Positions 34,589-43,093 are shown, counted from the first letter of the stretch. The stretch is 47,125 nucleotides of DNA from an uncultured Thiohalocapsa sp. (GCF_913063425.1 NZ_CAJXYK010000049.1:1-47125); one strand, 5' to 3'. A program made the numbers and translations. The notes: generated from the letters alone by a model not told the origin.

Positions 34589-34764
34589 GTCGATCACCTC
34601 GTGCTTCGAAATTCAGACGCCCATAATAACCCTTGGCGGACCATGGCGCCCGCCCGGCTCAGAAGGGCGTGCCGCCCGCGGCCGGTCGCGTAGGTGCCCG
34701 CGGCGGGGCGCAGCGTCACGGCACCCCGGCGCCCGGGAGCGCTGCCGGGGTCAGGCGACGGTCA

Positions 34765-35505
34765 TCAGCCATCCGTCGCAACCGCCAGCAGGAGCCGCCG
34801 GACGGCGTCGCCGCAACGGGCCAGGTTCGACTCGATCTCGGCCATGCCCACCTCGCCGGCCGCCTTGCCCGCGGCCCAGTTGACCACGAAGGCCAGCAGC
34901 GCATAATCGAGCCCGCGCTCGCGCGCCAGGGCGGCCTCGGGCATGGCCGTCATGCCCACCAGATCGCAGCCGTCGCGCTCCAGACGGCGAATCTCCGCCG
35001 CGGTCTCCAGCCGGGGCCCCTGGGTGACGCCGTAGGTACCACCCGCGCGCAGGTCCAGCGCGAGGTGAGCGCCCGCTGACAACAGGGTCTCCCGCAGCGC
35101 TGGCGTAAAGGGCGCCGTGAAGTCCACGTGCACCACGTCGCCGTCGGTGCCGTCGTGGAAGGTACCGAGCCGGCCCCAGGTGTAGTCGATGAGCTGATCC
35201 GGCACACAGAGCCGCAGCGGACCGCAATCCGGCGCAATGCCGCCGACGGCGCCCAGGGCGATGAGCCGGGTGACGCCGCGGTCGGCGAGGGCCTGGATGT
35301 TGGCCCGGTAGTTGATGGCATGCGGCGGGATGCTGTGGCCGGCACCATGGCGCGGCAGGAAGCAGAACTGCCGGCCCTGGTGTGACAGCGTGAGCAGCTC
35401 CGCCGACGGGGCACCGTAGGCCGTCTGCACCCATTCGCGGTGGATGACCTCCACCTCCGGCAGGGTGCTGAAGCCGGATCCGCCGATGATGCCGAGCAGG
35501 CCCAT
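34765..35505 (-). CDS. S-methyl-5'-thioinosine phosphorylase
   Basis: This is a phosphorylase of the MTAP/PNP family acting in methylthioadenosine salvage in the cytoplasm. GIIGGSGF opens the protein; the phosphate motif PRHGAGHSIPPH is at residues 51-62 and MTAMPEAALARE at 185-196. At the purine-selecting position, where MTA phosphorylases have Asp, this enzyme has N209 (VVNWAAG), as in the Pseudomonas methylthioinosine enzyme. That predicts 6-oxopurine (methylthioinosine) specificity, so MTA would first be deaminated. Hypoxanthine produced could be reused by the nearby hpt gene. The start at 35505 fits MGLLGIIGGSG. Its 246 residues are typical. Confidence 0.85.
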   Translation of the reverse strand: MGLLGIIGGSGFSTLPEVEVIHREWVQTAYGAPSAELLTLSHQGRQFCFLPRHGAGHSIPPHAINYRANIQALADRGVTRLIALGAVGGIAPDCGPLRLCVPDQLIDYTWGRLGTFHDGTDGDVVHVDFTAPFTPALRETLLSAGAHLALDLRAGGTYGVTQGPRLETAAEIRRLERDGCDLVGMTAMPEAALARERGLDYALLAFVVNWAAGKAAGEVGMAEIESNLARCGDAVRRLLLAVATDG

Positions 35506-35651
35506 GCAGGTGCTCCGTGGGCGTTTGGACGCTCGCCTGCGGTGCGTTGCAGCCGGCGCCCGGGTCGTGGGCGACAAAACGCGCGCAGTCTACGCGCCGG
35601 CGGCGACTGCGGCAAACCGGCGGGGATTTTCGCCTACGCAGAACATGACAA

Positions 35652-35675
35652 GGCCGGTGCCCGAGGGCACCGGCC
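35652..35675 (-). terminator. Strong hairpin downstream of the hemerythrin gene
   Basis: A perfect 11-bp inverted repeat (ggccggtgccc with gggcaccggcc) forms a stem with a CTCG-type loop on the minus strand, followed by TTGTCAT. It ends the hemerythrin transcript, about 110 bp after its stop. The T-tract is short, so termination may be partial. Confidence 0.55.
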
Positions 35676-35783
35676 GTGGCGGTGGCAGTCTGCGCCGGCG
35701 TGTCGGCGCGGCTTTGGGATTGGAGACCAGAGCGCGGCCGCCGTGCCCTGCGCGGCGCCCCGTCCGAGGCGCTGAGGACGACC

Positions 35784-36236
35784 TCAGGCGCGCTGCTCGG
35801 CGTAGGACGCGAACATGCCGATCTCCACCAGCTTGGGGAACAGCACCTGCTCCTCGCGATCGATGCGGTAAGTCAGCATGTCGAAGATTTCATGGGACTC
35901 TTCGAGGAATTCCTCCGTGAAATTGAAATCGCAGTCCTTGAGCCATTTCTTGTAGTACTCGTCGAAGGTGCGCCGCAGCGGCTTCTCACCGCTGATGAAG
36001 CCCCAGGCGATGGACTTGACCTTCGGATCTTCGTGGATCAGCAGATTGGGGTACAACTGCCGGTCTTCTTCGGCGAGGTGCGCCTTGACCTTTTTGGCCA
36101 GGTCGCACATGAGCTCGTAAGCGGTCTTGGCGTTTGGCCGGATCTTGAGCTGGTCGACGCTCATGATGGAGCGCAGATCGTCGATCATCTGGCGCAGCTC
36201 GGCGTGGCTATTGCGATAGCCATCGAGTGATTGCAT
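35784..36236 (-). CDS. Hemerythrin-domain (HHE) protein
   Basis: This 150-residue all-helical protein carries hemerythrin-like di-iron ligand motifs: NSHAELRQMIDD (H11), KAHLAEEDRQLYP (H53, E57), LEESHEIFDML and REEQVLFPKL. Such proteins bind oxygen or nitric oxide, or sense redox state. The start at 36236 follows GAGGAGG at a normal distance. A palindromic promoter region lies about 200 bp upstream. Bacterial relatives include stress-linked HHE proteins; the specific role is unknown. Confidence 0.82.
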   Translation of the reverse strand: MQSLDGYRNSHAELRQMIDDLRSIMSVDQLKIRPNAKTAYELMCDLAKKVKAHLAEEDRQLYPNLLIHEDPKVKSIAWGFISGEKPLRRTFDEYYKKWLKDCDFNFTEEFLEESHEIFDMLTYRIDREEQVLFPKLVEIGMFASYAEQRA

Positions 36237-36430
36237 GACCCATCCTCCTCGTTCGCTGCGGTGAGCCGTCGATGTTGTCACCGCCCGGGGCACCTGGACT
36301 TGCGGCACCCGGCGGGCCGGTGTTGCGGTGAAGGCACCGGCAAGACGGCTGCATCGGCCCCGGCGGGTGCCCCGGTGTCGGCCCAGTGTGTCGCGCACCG
36401 GAATACCCCCGCATGCGAGCCGTATGTCTG

Positions 36431-36462
36431 CCATGGTTTAACCCATGGCGTCTGCAATGTCA
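36431..36462 (-). promoter_or_regulatory. Promoter with overlapping palindrome for the hemerythrin gene
   Basis: On the minus strand TTGACA is followed, after 16 bases, by TTAAAC, giving a promoter aimed at the hemerythrin gene. The -10 part lies in a near-perfect 18-bp palindrome, ccatggtttaacccatgg (36431-36448, one mismatch). A repressor bound there would block the promoter. The leader would be about 190 bases. Confidence 0.45.
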
Positions 36463-36517
36463 AAAAGCCCTTCATTATATTAGCGTTTTGCCGAGTGATG
36501 GGCCTCTGCTCGGGGCG

Positions 36518-37078
36518 TCAGATATCTTCATCCGCCGCGGCGTAAATACCCGGCAGATTGCGGAAATAGCGCTTGTAGTCGAGCCCATAGCCCATGACGT
36601 AGCGGTTCGGCAGTCGCAGCCCGATGACATCGGGCCGATAAGTGGTCTCTGCCGCGCCTTCCTTCAGCGCGAGCACGGCCGTGGTGACGCTCCGCGCCCC
36701 ATCCTCGCGGCAGGCAGCGGCAATGGCCTCCATGGTGTGGCCCTGGTCGAATATGTCATCCACCACCAGCACGTGCTCATCGCGCACCGCTTCCACCGGC
36801 CGGTGCTGCCAGTGCAGGTCAGCGCCACTGAGTGCCCCGCGGTAACGCGTGGCGTGCGCATAGTCGAGCCGCAGCGGGAACTGCAGGCGCGGCAGCAGCA
36901 GACCTGCGACGACGATGCCGCCGGTGACCACTGACAGCACCAGCGGGTCCTTGTCGCCGAGGCGTGCGGCAATGTCCGCGGCCATGGCATCCAGCGCGGC
37001 ATCGACGCCGGATTGGTCCACCAGGCATTCGGCGCGCGAGAGCACGGCGGCGTAATGATCCGCGGACATCTTCGGCAT
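36518..37078 (-). CDS. hpt: Hypoxanthine phosphoribosyltransferase
   Basis: Hpt joins hypoxanthine or guanine to PRPP in purine salvage. The PRPP-binding motif HVLVVDDIFDQGHT is at residues 102-115, and the N-terminal LVLSVVTGGIVVAG and the C-terminal YVMGYGLDYKRYFRNLP are typical. An AGGAG site lies 7 bases before the ATG. Length is 186 residues. It is near the methylthioinosine phosphorylase, which releases its substrate hypoxanthine, so the two support one salvage route. Hpt-type enzymes of Pseudomonas and relatives look the same. Confidence 0.9.
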   Translation of the reverse strand: MPKMSADHYAAVLSRAECLVDQSGVDAALDAMAADIAARLGDKDPLVLSVVTGGIVVAGLLLPRLQFPLRLDYAHATRYRGALSGADLHWQHRPVEAVRDEHVLVVDDIFDQGHTMEAIAAACREDGARSVTTAVLALKEGAAETTYRPDVIGLRLPNRYVMGYGLDYKRYFRNLPGIYAAADEDI

Positions 37079-37177
37079 GGGACGACTCCTAGGGTGTTAG
37101 GACGAGCGGGGAGAATGAGCGGGCAGGACGGGCGGCAGGCCCGGGCGCAACTGACAGGGCGGGCTGCGCCGGTAAGT

Positions 37178-37216
37178 CGGCTCCGGCAGCGGGCTCCGGC
37201 AGCGGGCTCCGGCAAC
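37178..37216. repeat. Three short tandem repeats upstream of hpt
   Basis: Three near-identical 13-bp units of the cgggctccggcag type lie in the 158-bp gap between the dppC-like permease gene and hpt. The unit is not a multiple of three and no gene overlaps. No function is evident. Confidence 0.6.
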
Positions 37217-37236
37217 GCGCGCAATGCCGGCAGTGC

Positions 37237-38118
37237 TCAGCGCGAGCGGACATCCAGGCGATCGCGCAGTCGGTCGCCGAGCAGATTGACCGCCAGCACC
37301 ACGAGCATCAGCGCGGCACCGGGCGCCGCCACCAGGTGCGGCGCCGTCAGCATGTGCGAGACTCCATCGCGAATCATGCTGCCCCAGGACGCGGCCGGCG
37401 GCTGCACACCGAGCCCCAGGAAGGATAACCCAGCCTCGGCGACCACGGCACCGGCGATGCCGAAAGTCGCCTCGACGATCAGCGGGGCCGCGGCGAGCGG
37501 CAGCAGGTGCCGCAGCAGGATTCGCCCCGGGCCGGCACCCAGGGCACGCGCGGCGAGCACATGGTCGCGACTGCGCAGCGAAAGCACCTGCGCACGCGCC
37601 AGGCGCGCGTACCCCACCCAGCTCACCACGGCGAGGGCCATCACCACGTTGCCGAGCCCGGGGCCGAGGATACCCGCCAGCGCAATGGCCAGCAGGATGC
37701 CCGGGAAGGCCAGAAAGATGTCGATGATGCGCACCACCACCAAGTCCAGCCAGCCGCCGACGAACCCCGCAACGCCACCCACCAGGGCGCCGACGCCGGC
37801 GGAGAGCAGGACGACGCCGAAGCCCACCGCCATGGACGTCCCCGCCCCCGCCGCGAGCCGCGCCAGCACCGGCCGGCCCAGGTCGTCCGCGCCAAGCGCG
37901 AGCCCCGGTGCCGGCGGCGCCAGAATCCGCGGCAGATCCACGGTGTTCGCCGCCGTGCCCAGGAACGGACCCGCCAGCGCGGCGATCAGCCACGCCAGCA
38001 GCACCAGCCACGGGAACATCCACAGGAGCCGGCGCAGCGGTGCCCGGGCCACGGGCAATCCGGCCCTGGGCTGAGCGGGCGGCTCAGGCGGTGCCGATGC
38101 GCGGATCGATCCAGGCAT
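37237..38118 (-). CDS. Peptide/nickel-type ABC transporter permease, DppC family
   Basis: This 293-residue inner-membrane protein has an N-terminal helix (WMFPWLVLLAWLIAALAG), the OppC_N-like segment, and five further helices. The permease coupling motif appears as ARALGAGPGRILLRHLLPLAAAPL near residue 190. It pairs with a DppB-type permease, overlapping it by 35 bp. No ATPases or substrate-binding protein lie nearby, so the transporter must use partners elsewhere or is incomplete. Substrate (peptide, nickel or other) is unknown. The start at 38118 may be a little early because the first 30 residues are Pro/Ala-rich. Confidence 0.85.
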   Translation of the reverse strand: MPGSIRASAPPEPPAQPRAGLPVARAPLRRLLWMFPWLVLLAWLIAALAGPFLGTAANTVDLPRILAPPAPGLALGADDLGRPVLARLAAGAGTSMAVGFGVVLLSAGVGALVGGVAGFVGGWLDLVVVRIIDIFLAFPGILLAIALAGILGPGLGNVVMALAVVSWVGYARLARAQVLSLRSRDHVLAARALGAGPGRILLRHLLPLAAAPLIVEATFGIAGAVVAEAGLSFLGLGVQPPAASWGSMIRDGVSHMLTAPHLVAAPGAALMLVVLAVNLLGDRLRDRLDVRSR

Positions 38119-39004
38119 AGGCCAGGTCCGTCAAGGTGTTGACCAGCACGTAGGCGAGGCTGATCAGCAGCACGCAGCCCTGCACCACCGGAAAGTCGCG
38201 GGCCTTGATGGCGTCCACCAACAGGCTGCCGATGCCGGGCCAGGCGAACACGGTCTCGGTGATCACGGCGCCGGCGAGCAGTCCGCCGAGCTGCAGGCCG
38301 ATGACGGTCAGCACGGGCAGCCAGGCATTGCGCAGGGCGTGCCGCCAGAGCACCGCCGTCTCACCGAGGCCCTTGGCCCGGGCGGTGCGCACATAGTCCT
38401 CGCCGAGCACCTCCAGCATACTCGCCCGCACCATGCGCGCGAGGATGGCAGCGAGTGCGGTGCCCAGGGTGATCGCCGGCAGCACGATGGACGTCGGGGC
38501 CTCGTCACCGCTCACCGGTGTCCAGCCGAGCCACAGCGAGAACACCAGGATCAGCAGCGGGCCGAGCCAGAAGTTCGGCACCGAGATGCCCACCAGCGAC
38601 AGCGACATGGCCGCCGAGTCCACCGCCGTGCCGCGCCAGCGCGCCGCCAGCACCCCGAGCGGCAACGCGATGACGACGGCGATACCCAGCGCCGCCAGCG
38701 CAAGGCGCAGAGTCGCCGGCAGGCGCTCGCCGAGGATGGTCACTACCGGCCGCTGATCCAGGAACGACACACCGAGGTCCAGATGCAGGAGCCCCACGAG
38801 ATAGCGTTGGTACTGCTCCCACAGGGGCAGATCCAGGCCCAGCGCGGCGCGCAGCGCAGCCCGGTCCGCCGCCTGGGCGCGCTCCCCGAGCATGGCCTCC
38901 ACCGGGTCCCCGGGCACCAGATGGATCAGCAGGAACACCAAGGTGCAGACGCCCAGCACCACCACGAGGGCGCTCGCGAGACGGGTCAGGATCGCCGCAG
39001 GCAC
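38084..39004 (-). CDS. Peptide/nickel-type ABC transporter permease, DppB family
   Basis: The N-terminal helix LASALVVVLGVCTLVFLLIHLVPGDP is the hallmark of DppB/OppB permeases. The coupling loop RTARAKGLGETAVLWRHALRNAWLP lies near residue 210, and the C-terminus (FPVVQGCVLLISLAYVLVNTLTDLAYAWIDPR) is typical. The start is GTG. Length is 306 residues. It is translated before the DppC-type gene and coupled to it. No solute-binding protein or ATPase gene accompanies the pair. Confidence 0.87.
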   Translation of the reverse strand: MPAAILTRLASALVVVLGVCTLVFLLIHLVPGDPVEAMLGERAQAADRAALRAALGLDLPLWEQYQRYLVGLLHLDLGVSFLDQRPVVTILGERLPATLRLALAALGIAVVIALPLGVLAARWRGTAVDSAAMSLSLVGISVPNFWLGPLLILVFSLWLGWTPVSGDEAPTSIVLPAITLGTALAAILARMVRASMLEVLGEDYVRTARAKGLGETAVLWRHALRNAWLPVLTVIGLQLGGLLAGAVITETVFAWPGIGSLLVDAIKARDFPVVQGCVLLISLAYVLVNTLTDLAYAWIDPRIGTA

Positions 39005-39035
39005 GCTGTCCGCAACCGGGCCCCGCGCACCCGTA

Positions 39036-39524
39036 TCAGCCGATGTCCACCGCCGTCCCCACCGGGACGGCGTCGAACAGCTCGGTGAGGTCGACGTCGC
39101 GCATGCGGATACAGCCGTGGGAGCGCGGCACGCCCATGGGCTCGGTGGGCGGACAGCCGTGGATGTAGATGAAGCGCCGCAGGCTGTCGACGCTGCCGCC
39201 TCGGTTGCGCCCGGATTCGGTGCCCGTGAGCCAGAGGATGCGGGTCAGGATCCAATCCCGACCGGGCTGTCGGGCGGCCAGCGCGGGGCTGAACACCTCG
39301 CCGGTCCAGCGCCGGCCGCGGAACACGGCGCCCACCGGGCAACCGGCCCCGATCTTGAGCCGTACCCGATGCCGTCCCCGCGGCGTGCAGCCGCTTCCCT
39401 GCGCCTCACCCGGGCCGTTGGCGCCCGTGGAGATGGGGTAGACGCGCACACCGTCAGGGCCGAGCAGGGTCAGCCGTTGTCGCCCGAGGTCGATGCGGAT
39501 CTCCGGCTGCATTTGCTGGGGCAT
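39036..39524 (-). CDS. L,D-transpeptidase (YkuD/ErfK family)
   Basis: L,D-transpeptidases link diaminopimelate residues of peptidoglycan or attach lipoproteins to it. The active-site motif IHGCPPTEPMGVPRSHGCIRM (about residues 126-146) holds the nucleophilic Cys of SHGCIRM and the catalytic His. With the start at 39524 the protein has 162 residues and no signal peptide, so it may be cytoplasmic or begin further upstream; no convincing export signal is seen upstream. Similar short members are known in proteobacteria. Confidence 0.82.
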   Translation of the reverse strand: MPQQMQPEIRIDLGRQRLTLLGPDGVRVYPISTGANGPGEAQGSGCTPRGRHRVRLKIGAGCPVGAVFRGRRWTGEVFSPALAARQPGRDWILTRILWLTGTESGRNRGGSVDSLRRFIYIHGCPPTEPMGVPRSHGCIRMRDVDLTELFDAVPVGTAVDIG

Positions 39525-39642
39525 AGGCTGTGGGGCGCGCGCCATGCACCTGTGCAGTACGCCCGCGGCAGCAGCCCGACCCAGGGCAACACGCGGTCGA
39601 GCGCCGGTGGGATGCCTGGGTGCGGCTGCGCGGCGGGTCGTG

Positions 39643-40059
39643 TCAGGCAGACTCCCGGCACGCTTTGCAGACACCGTAGATAATGAGTGAGTGATCCTCG
39701 ATCTCGAAGCCGTGCTCGGCGGCGATGGCACGCTGGCGCTCTTCGATGATCTCCGAGACGAACTCCACCACCTTGCCGCACTTGACGCAGACCAGGTGGT
39801 CGTGGTGGCCGCCGCGATTGAGCTCGAACACCGACTGGCCGCCCTCGAAGTGGTGGCGGCAGACCAGGCCCGCCCCCTCGAACTGGGTCAGCACACGGTA
39901 GATGGTGGCTAGGCCGATCTCCTCGCCGGCGGCGAGGAGCTCCTTGTAGACATCCTCAGCGCTCAGGTGGCGCAGCTCGCTCGTCTCGAGAACATTCAGG
40001 ATCTTGACCCTGGGCAGGGTCACCTTGAGCCCCGCCTGCTTGATCTGTTGGTTCTCCAT
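39643..40059 (-). CDS. fur: Ferric uptake regulator
   Basis: Fur represses iron-uptake genes when loaded with Fe(II). The N-terminal winged helix (residues 1-80, with ATIYRVLTQFEGAGLV) and the C-terminal dimerisation domain are complete. The metal motifs HHDH (85-88), C91-x2-C94 and C131-x2-C134 are present. Its 138 residues are typical. Two adjacent ATGs (40062 and 40059) are possible. It is divergent from bamE, the fur/omlA arrangement of Pseudomonas, where the two promoters share one region. Confidence 0.95.
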   Translation of the reverse strand: MENQQIKQAGLKVTLPRVKILNVLETSELRHLSAEDVYKELLAAGEEIGLATIYRVLTQFEGAGLVCRHHFEGGQSVFELNRGGHHDHLVCVKCGKVVEFVSEIIEERQRAIAAEHGFEIEDHSLIIYGVCKACRESA

Positions 40060-40310
40060 CATCGCCTCATCCCCCGAGCCGCAAGCACCTCGAACCGCAA
40101 GCATGGGCGCCGCCCCGCACCGGCGAATGATGCATCGCGCCGGCTGGGTTAGACTTGGCCCCCATCCGCACGCCGGCTGCGCACCGGCAGCGCCCTGAGG
40201 CGCCCGAGGGGCCTGATGGGCCTGATGGGCTGGCGCGGCGATTCCGCGACGCGCCTGCGCGCCACCATGACCCGGTAGCCGCGGCCGCCGCAACAGATGC
40301 AGTGGACCCG
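40060..40310. promoter_or_regulatory. Divergent fur/bamE intergenic region
   Basis: This 251-bp gap drives fur to the left and bamE to the right. A short tandem repeat (ggcctgatg units near 40209-40228) and a TTAGACT box near 40148 are the only notable elements. No clear Fur box was recognised by eye. In Pseudomonas the two genes share overlapping promoters, so the same is plausible here. Confidence 0.4.
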
Positions 40311-40799
40311 ATGCGAAAGATTGTCATTCTCCTGATCATCCTGACTATTGCCGCACAATTCGGATGTGCGCGCAACAAGAAGCCCGATGAGTATCACGAG
40401 GACGCCATGCTCTCCAGGCTGCCCTTCGTGTACAAGATGCCGGTGCAGCAGGGCAACATTGTCAGCAAGGACATGCTCGATCAGCTGCAGCTCGGCATGA
40501 ACCGGGCGCAGGTGCGCTATCTGCTCGGCACCCCGCTGCTGACGGACATGTTCCACAGCAACCGCTGGGACTATACGTACACCATGCAGCGCGGCCACCA
40601 GCCCATGGAGAAGAAGCCCCTGACGCTATTCTTCGAGGACGATGCGCTGGTGCGCATTGAGGGGTTCGTCCCGCCGGACCCGGACCAGGGCATTCCGGGT
40701 GAGGACAACCCGGAGATCATCGTCAAGGTGCCGGACTACGAGGACCGCCCCGGCATCATCGGCCGTACCCTGGACGCGGTTGGGCTGGACCGCGACTAG
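40311..40799 (+). CDS. bamE: Outer membrane protein assembly factor BamE
   Basis: BamE is an outer-membrane lipoprotein of the BAM complex that helps fold beta-barrel proteins. The signal peptide MRKIVILLIILTIAAQFGC ends in a lipobox-like cysteine (C19), although the -3 residue Q is unusual. The SmpA/OmlA fold follows: QGNIVSKDMLDQLQLGMNRAQVRYLLGTPLL and FHSNRWDYTYTMQRG. Length is 162 residues, longer than E. coli BamE because of an acidic C-terminal tail. It pairs with fur in a widely conserved divergent arrangement. Confidence 0.92.
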   Translation: MRKIVILLIILTIAAQFGCARNKKPDEYHEDAMLSRLPFVYKMPVQQGNIVSKDMLDQLQLGMNRAQVRYLLGTPLLTDMFHSNRWDYTYTMQRGHQPMEKKPLTLFFEDDALVRIEGFVPPDPDQGIPGEDNPEIIVKVPDYEDRPGIIGRTLDAVGLDRD

Positions 40800-40979
40800 C
40801 GACCCCGCCATCCCTCCTGCCCGCGCGGCGCCGGGCGGTCGGGCGGCTTGCCTGCGAGTCTGAGCCGAGGCCGCCCGCTGCACAACGGTCAGGTCTGCGC
40901 CCGCAGCGCAAGGCGATGCCGCGTGAGCAGCCCGCCTGGCCCGTGAGCTCCTGCCGGCATCGGGACCAAGCTCTTGGGC

Positions 40980-41294
40980 TCAGTCCGCCTTCGCGCCCGC
41001 CGGCGTGCTCGCCGTCTCCGCAGCCCGCGCCTTGCGCGCCTGCTTGGGATCGGCGATGAGCGGCGGGTAGATCTCCACCCGGTCGCCGTCGGCAAGGGCC
41101 GTGTCGAGCTTGGCCACCTTGCCGAAGACGCCCACCTTGTTGGCGGCCAGATCGATCTCCGGGAAGCGCTGCAGGATGCCCGAGCGCTCGATGGCCTCGG
41201 CGATGGTCAGTCCCCGGGGCCCCTGCACCGGCAGCAGGGCCTGCGCCTGCTCGCGGGCATAGGCCACCTCCACGCGAATGGTCTCGTCAGTCAC
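40980..41294 (-). CDS. rnfH: RnfH family protein
   Basis: This 104-residue protein of the RnfH/UPF0125 family has a ubiquitin-like fold: IRVEVAYAREQAQALLPVQGPRGLTIAEAIERSGIL and DRVEIYPPLIADPKQARKARA. The start is GTG at 41294, overlapping the stop of ratA by 8 bp. In E. coli the ratA-rnfH pair has been described as a toxin-antitoxin-like unit (RatA/RatB), but RatA homologues are now also linked to ubiquinone-binding. The Ala/Lys-rich tail is variable. Confidence 0.88.
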   Translation of the reverse strand: MTDETIRVEVAYAREQAQALLPVQGPRGLTIAEAIERSGILQRFPEIDLAANKVGVFGKVAKLDTALADGDRVEIYPPLIADPKQARKARAAETASTPAGAKAD

Positions 41295-41721
41295 CGTATA
41301 CCTCGTCGGCGCGTTTGCAGAAGGCATCCACCAGGGAGTTGGCGATGGTGCCGAAGACCCCGCCGAAGGCCTTGTCGATGAGGCGGCCGGAGAACTCGAA
41401 GTCCAGCTCCAGCTCCACCTTGCAGGCATCCTCCCGCAGGCGCCTGAAGGTCCAAAGCCCCGTCAGCTTGCGGAAGGGACCGTCGATGAGATCGATGTAC
41501 ATGCGCTCCGGCGGCTCGATGCGGTTACAGGTGGAAAAGGTCTGCCGCACGCCCATGCGCGCCACCTCGATGCGCCCGCAGATCTCCTCGTCCGTGGCCG
41601 ACAGCAGCTTGGCGGAATTGCACCAGGGCAGGAACTGAGGGTAGCCCTCCACGTCGGCGACGAGCTTGAACATCTGCTCCGCCGAATGCCGCACCAGTGC
41701 GCTCTTCTTGATGACAGGCAC
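41287..41721 (-). CDS. ratA: RatA-type START/polyketide-cyclase domain protein
   Basis: This 144-residue START-fold protein matches RatA/Coq10-type members: KSALVRHSAEQMFKLVADVEGYPQFLPWCNSAKLL and the C-terminal FGTIANSLVDAFCKRADEVYG. RatA was described as a ribosome-association inhibitor, while Coq10-family relatives bind ubiquinone; which applies here is unknown. The GTG start at 41721 fits the family N-terminus (VPVIKKSALV). It lies just after the stop of the symporter gene and overlaps rnfH. Confidence 0.88.
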   Translation of the reverse strand: MPVIKKSALVRHSAEQMFKLVADVEGYPQFLPWCNSAKLLSATDEEICGRIEVARMGVRQTFSTCNRIEPPERMYIDLIDGPFRKLTGLWTFRRLREDACKVELELDFEFSGRLIDKAFGGVFGTIANSLVDAFCKRADEVYGD

Positions 41722-41722
41722 G

Positions 41723-43093
41723 TCAGAACAGCCCGATGGCATGCAGGAAGACCAGCACCACGCAGACCGGCGCCACGAAGCGCACCAGCAGCCACCAGGC
41801 GCGGTAGGCGAAGCCGTCGCCGTGCAGGCCGAGCTCGTCCTCAGTGGACGCCCGGCGCATAATCCAGCCGGCGAAGATTGCAATGAAGACGCCGCCCAAG
41901 GGCAACAGGACGTTGGCGGTGATGTAGTCGAAGAGATCCAGGAAGCCCTTGCCGAACAGCGTGACCTCGGACCAGATGTTCAGCGACAGCAGGCAGGCGA
42001 TGCCGAGCAGCCAGACGACGGTGCCGCCGAGCGCCGCCGCACGCGCCCGGCTGAAGCCCCGATTCTCCACCAGCCAGGCGGTCATGGGCTCGAGCAGCGA
42101 GATGGCGGAGGTCCAGGCCGCGAACACCAGCAGCACGAAGAATACGGTGCCGAACAGCACACCGCCCGGCATCTGGCCAAAGGCGATGGGCAGCGTCTGG
42201 AAGATCAGCCCGGGTCCGCTGCCCGGCTCCAGGCCGTTGGACAGCACAATGGGGAAGATGGCCATGCCCGCCAGCAGCGCCACCAAGGTGTCCATCGCGG
42301 CAATGATGATGGCGTTCTGGCCGATGGAGGCGCGGCTGTTGAGGTAGGAACCGTAGATCATGATCGCACCCATGCCGAGGCTCAGCGAAAAAAAGGCCTG
42401 CCCCATGGCGCTCAGTATGGCTTCGCCCGGGTGGGCGCCCAGCTCCGCGAAGTCCGGATAGAACATGTACTCGAGCCCGGCGGCGAAGTCTCCGGCCTGT
42501 GCCGCATAGAACACCATCACCACCAGGAGCAGGAAGAGCGCGGGCATGAGCCAGCGCACGGCCCGCTCCAGGCCGCTCGCGACACCGCGTGCCACCACCA
42601 GCACGGTCATGACCATGAAGATGGTATGCCAGGCGAGGAGCCGCTCCGGGTCCGCCACCAGGGCGGCGAACATGGCCTCGGCGGCGGCCGCATCCGCCCC
42701 GCCGAAACTGCCGCTGCCGGCGCGGAACACATAGGCCAGCGTCCAGCCGGCGATGACGCTGTAGAAGGACAGGATCAGAAAGCCCGCGAGAATCCCCATC
42801 CAGCCCAGCAGCTGCCAGAGCGGACTCACGCCCTCCTCCCGGGCCAGCGCCCGCATGGTGTTGATGGGGCTTTGCCGGCCGCGGCGGCCGAGCATGATCT
42901 CCGCCATCATGATGGGGAGGCCGATGGCGGCGACGCACAACAGGTAGACGAGCACGAAGGCGCCGCCACCGTACTCGCCGGCGGTGTAGGGGAAGCGCCA
43001 GATGTTGCCGAGCCCCACGGCCGAGCCCGTGGCGGCCAGGATGAACGCCAGCCGCGAGGACCACATGCCATGGATGGAGGTCGTCGATGACAT
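41723..43093 (-). CDS. Sodium:neurotransmitter symporter family (NSS/SNF) transporter
   Basis: This inner-membrane protein co-transports sodium with an amino acid or related solute. The diagnostic first helix SRLAFILAATGSAVGLGNIWRFPY (about residues 13-36) contains the sodium- and substrate-binding residues. About 11-12 helices follow, fitting the LeuT fold, with SLLEPMTAWLVENRG further on. Its 456 residues are typical. The start at 43093 has AGGAG at a good distance. Substrate cannot be read from sequence. It lies where smpB flanks ratA in many relatives, a difference from the common order. Confidence 0.88.
   Translation of the reverse strand: MSSTTSIHGMWSSRLAFILAATGSAVGLGNIWRFPYTAGEYGGGAFVLVYLLCVAAIGLPIMMAEIMLGRRGRQSPINTMRALAREEGVSPLWQLLGWMGILAGFLILSFYSVIAGWTLAYVFRAGSGSFGGADAAAAEAMFAALVADPERLLAWHTIFMVMTVLVVARGVASGLERAVRWLMPALFLLLVVMVFYAAQAGDFAAGLEYMFYPDFAELGAHPGEAILSAMGQAFFSLSLGMGAIMIYGSYLNSRASIGQNAIIIAAMDTLVALLAGMAIFPIVLSNGLEPGSGPGLIFQTLPIAFGQMPGGVLFGTVFFVLLVFAAWTSAISLLEPMTAWLVENRGFSRARAAALGGTVVWLLGIACLLSLNIWSEVTLFGKGFLDLFDYITANVLLPLGGVFIAIFAGWIMRRASTEDELGLHGDGFAYRAWWLLVRFVAPVCVVLVFLHAIGLF

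Noticed and set aside
40980-41721. A toxin-antitoxin system (RatA/RatB) as an accessory module
   Set aside because: ratA and rnfH sit here in a conserved core position beside fur and bamE. They are chromosomal housekeeping genes, so no accessory toxin system is claimed.
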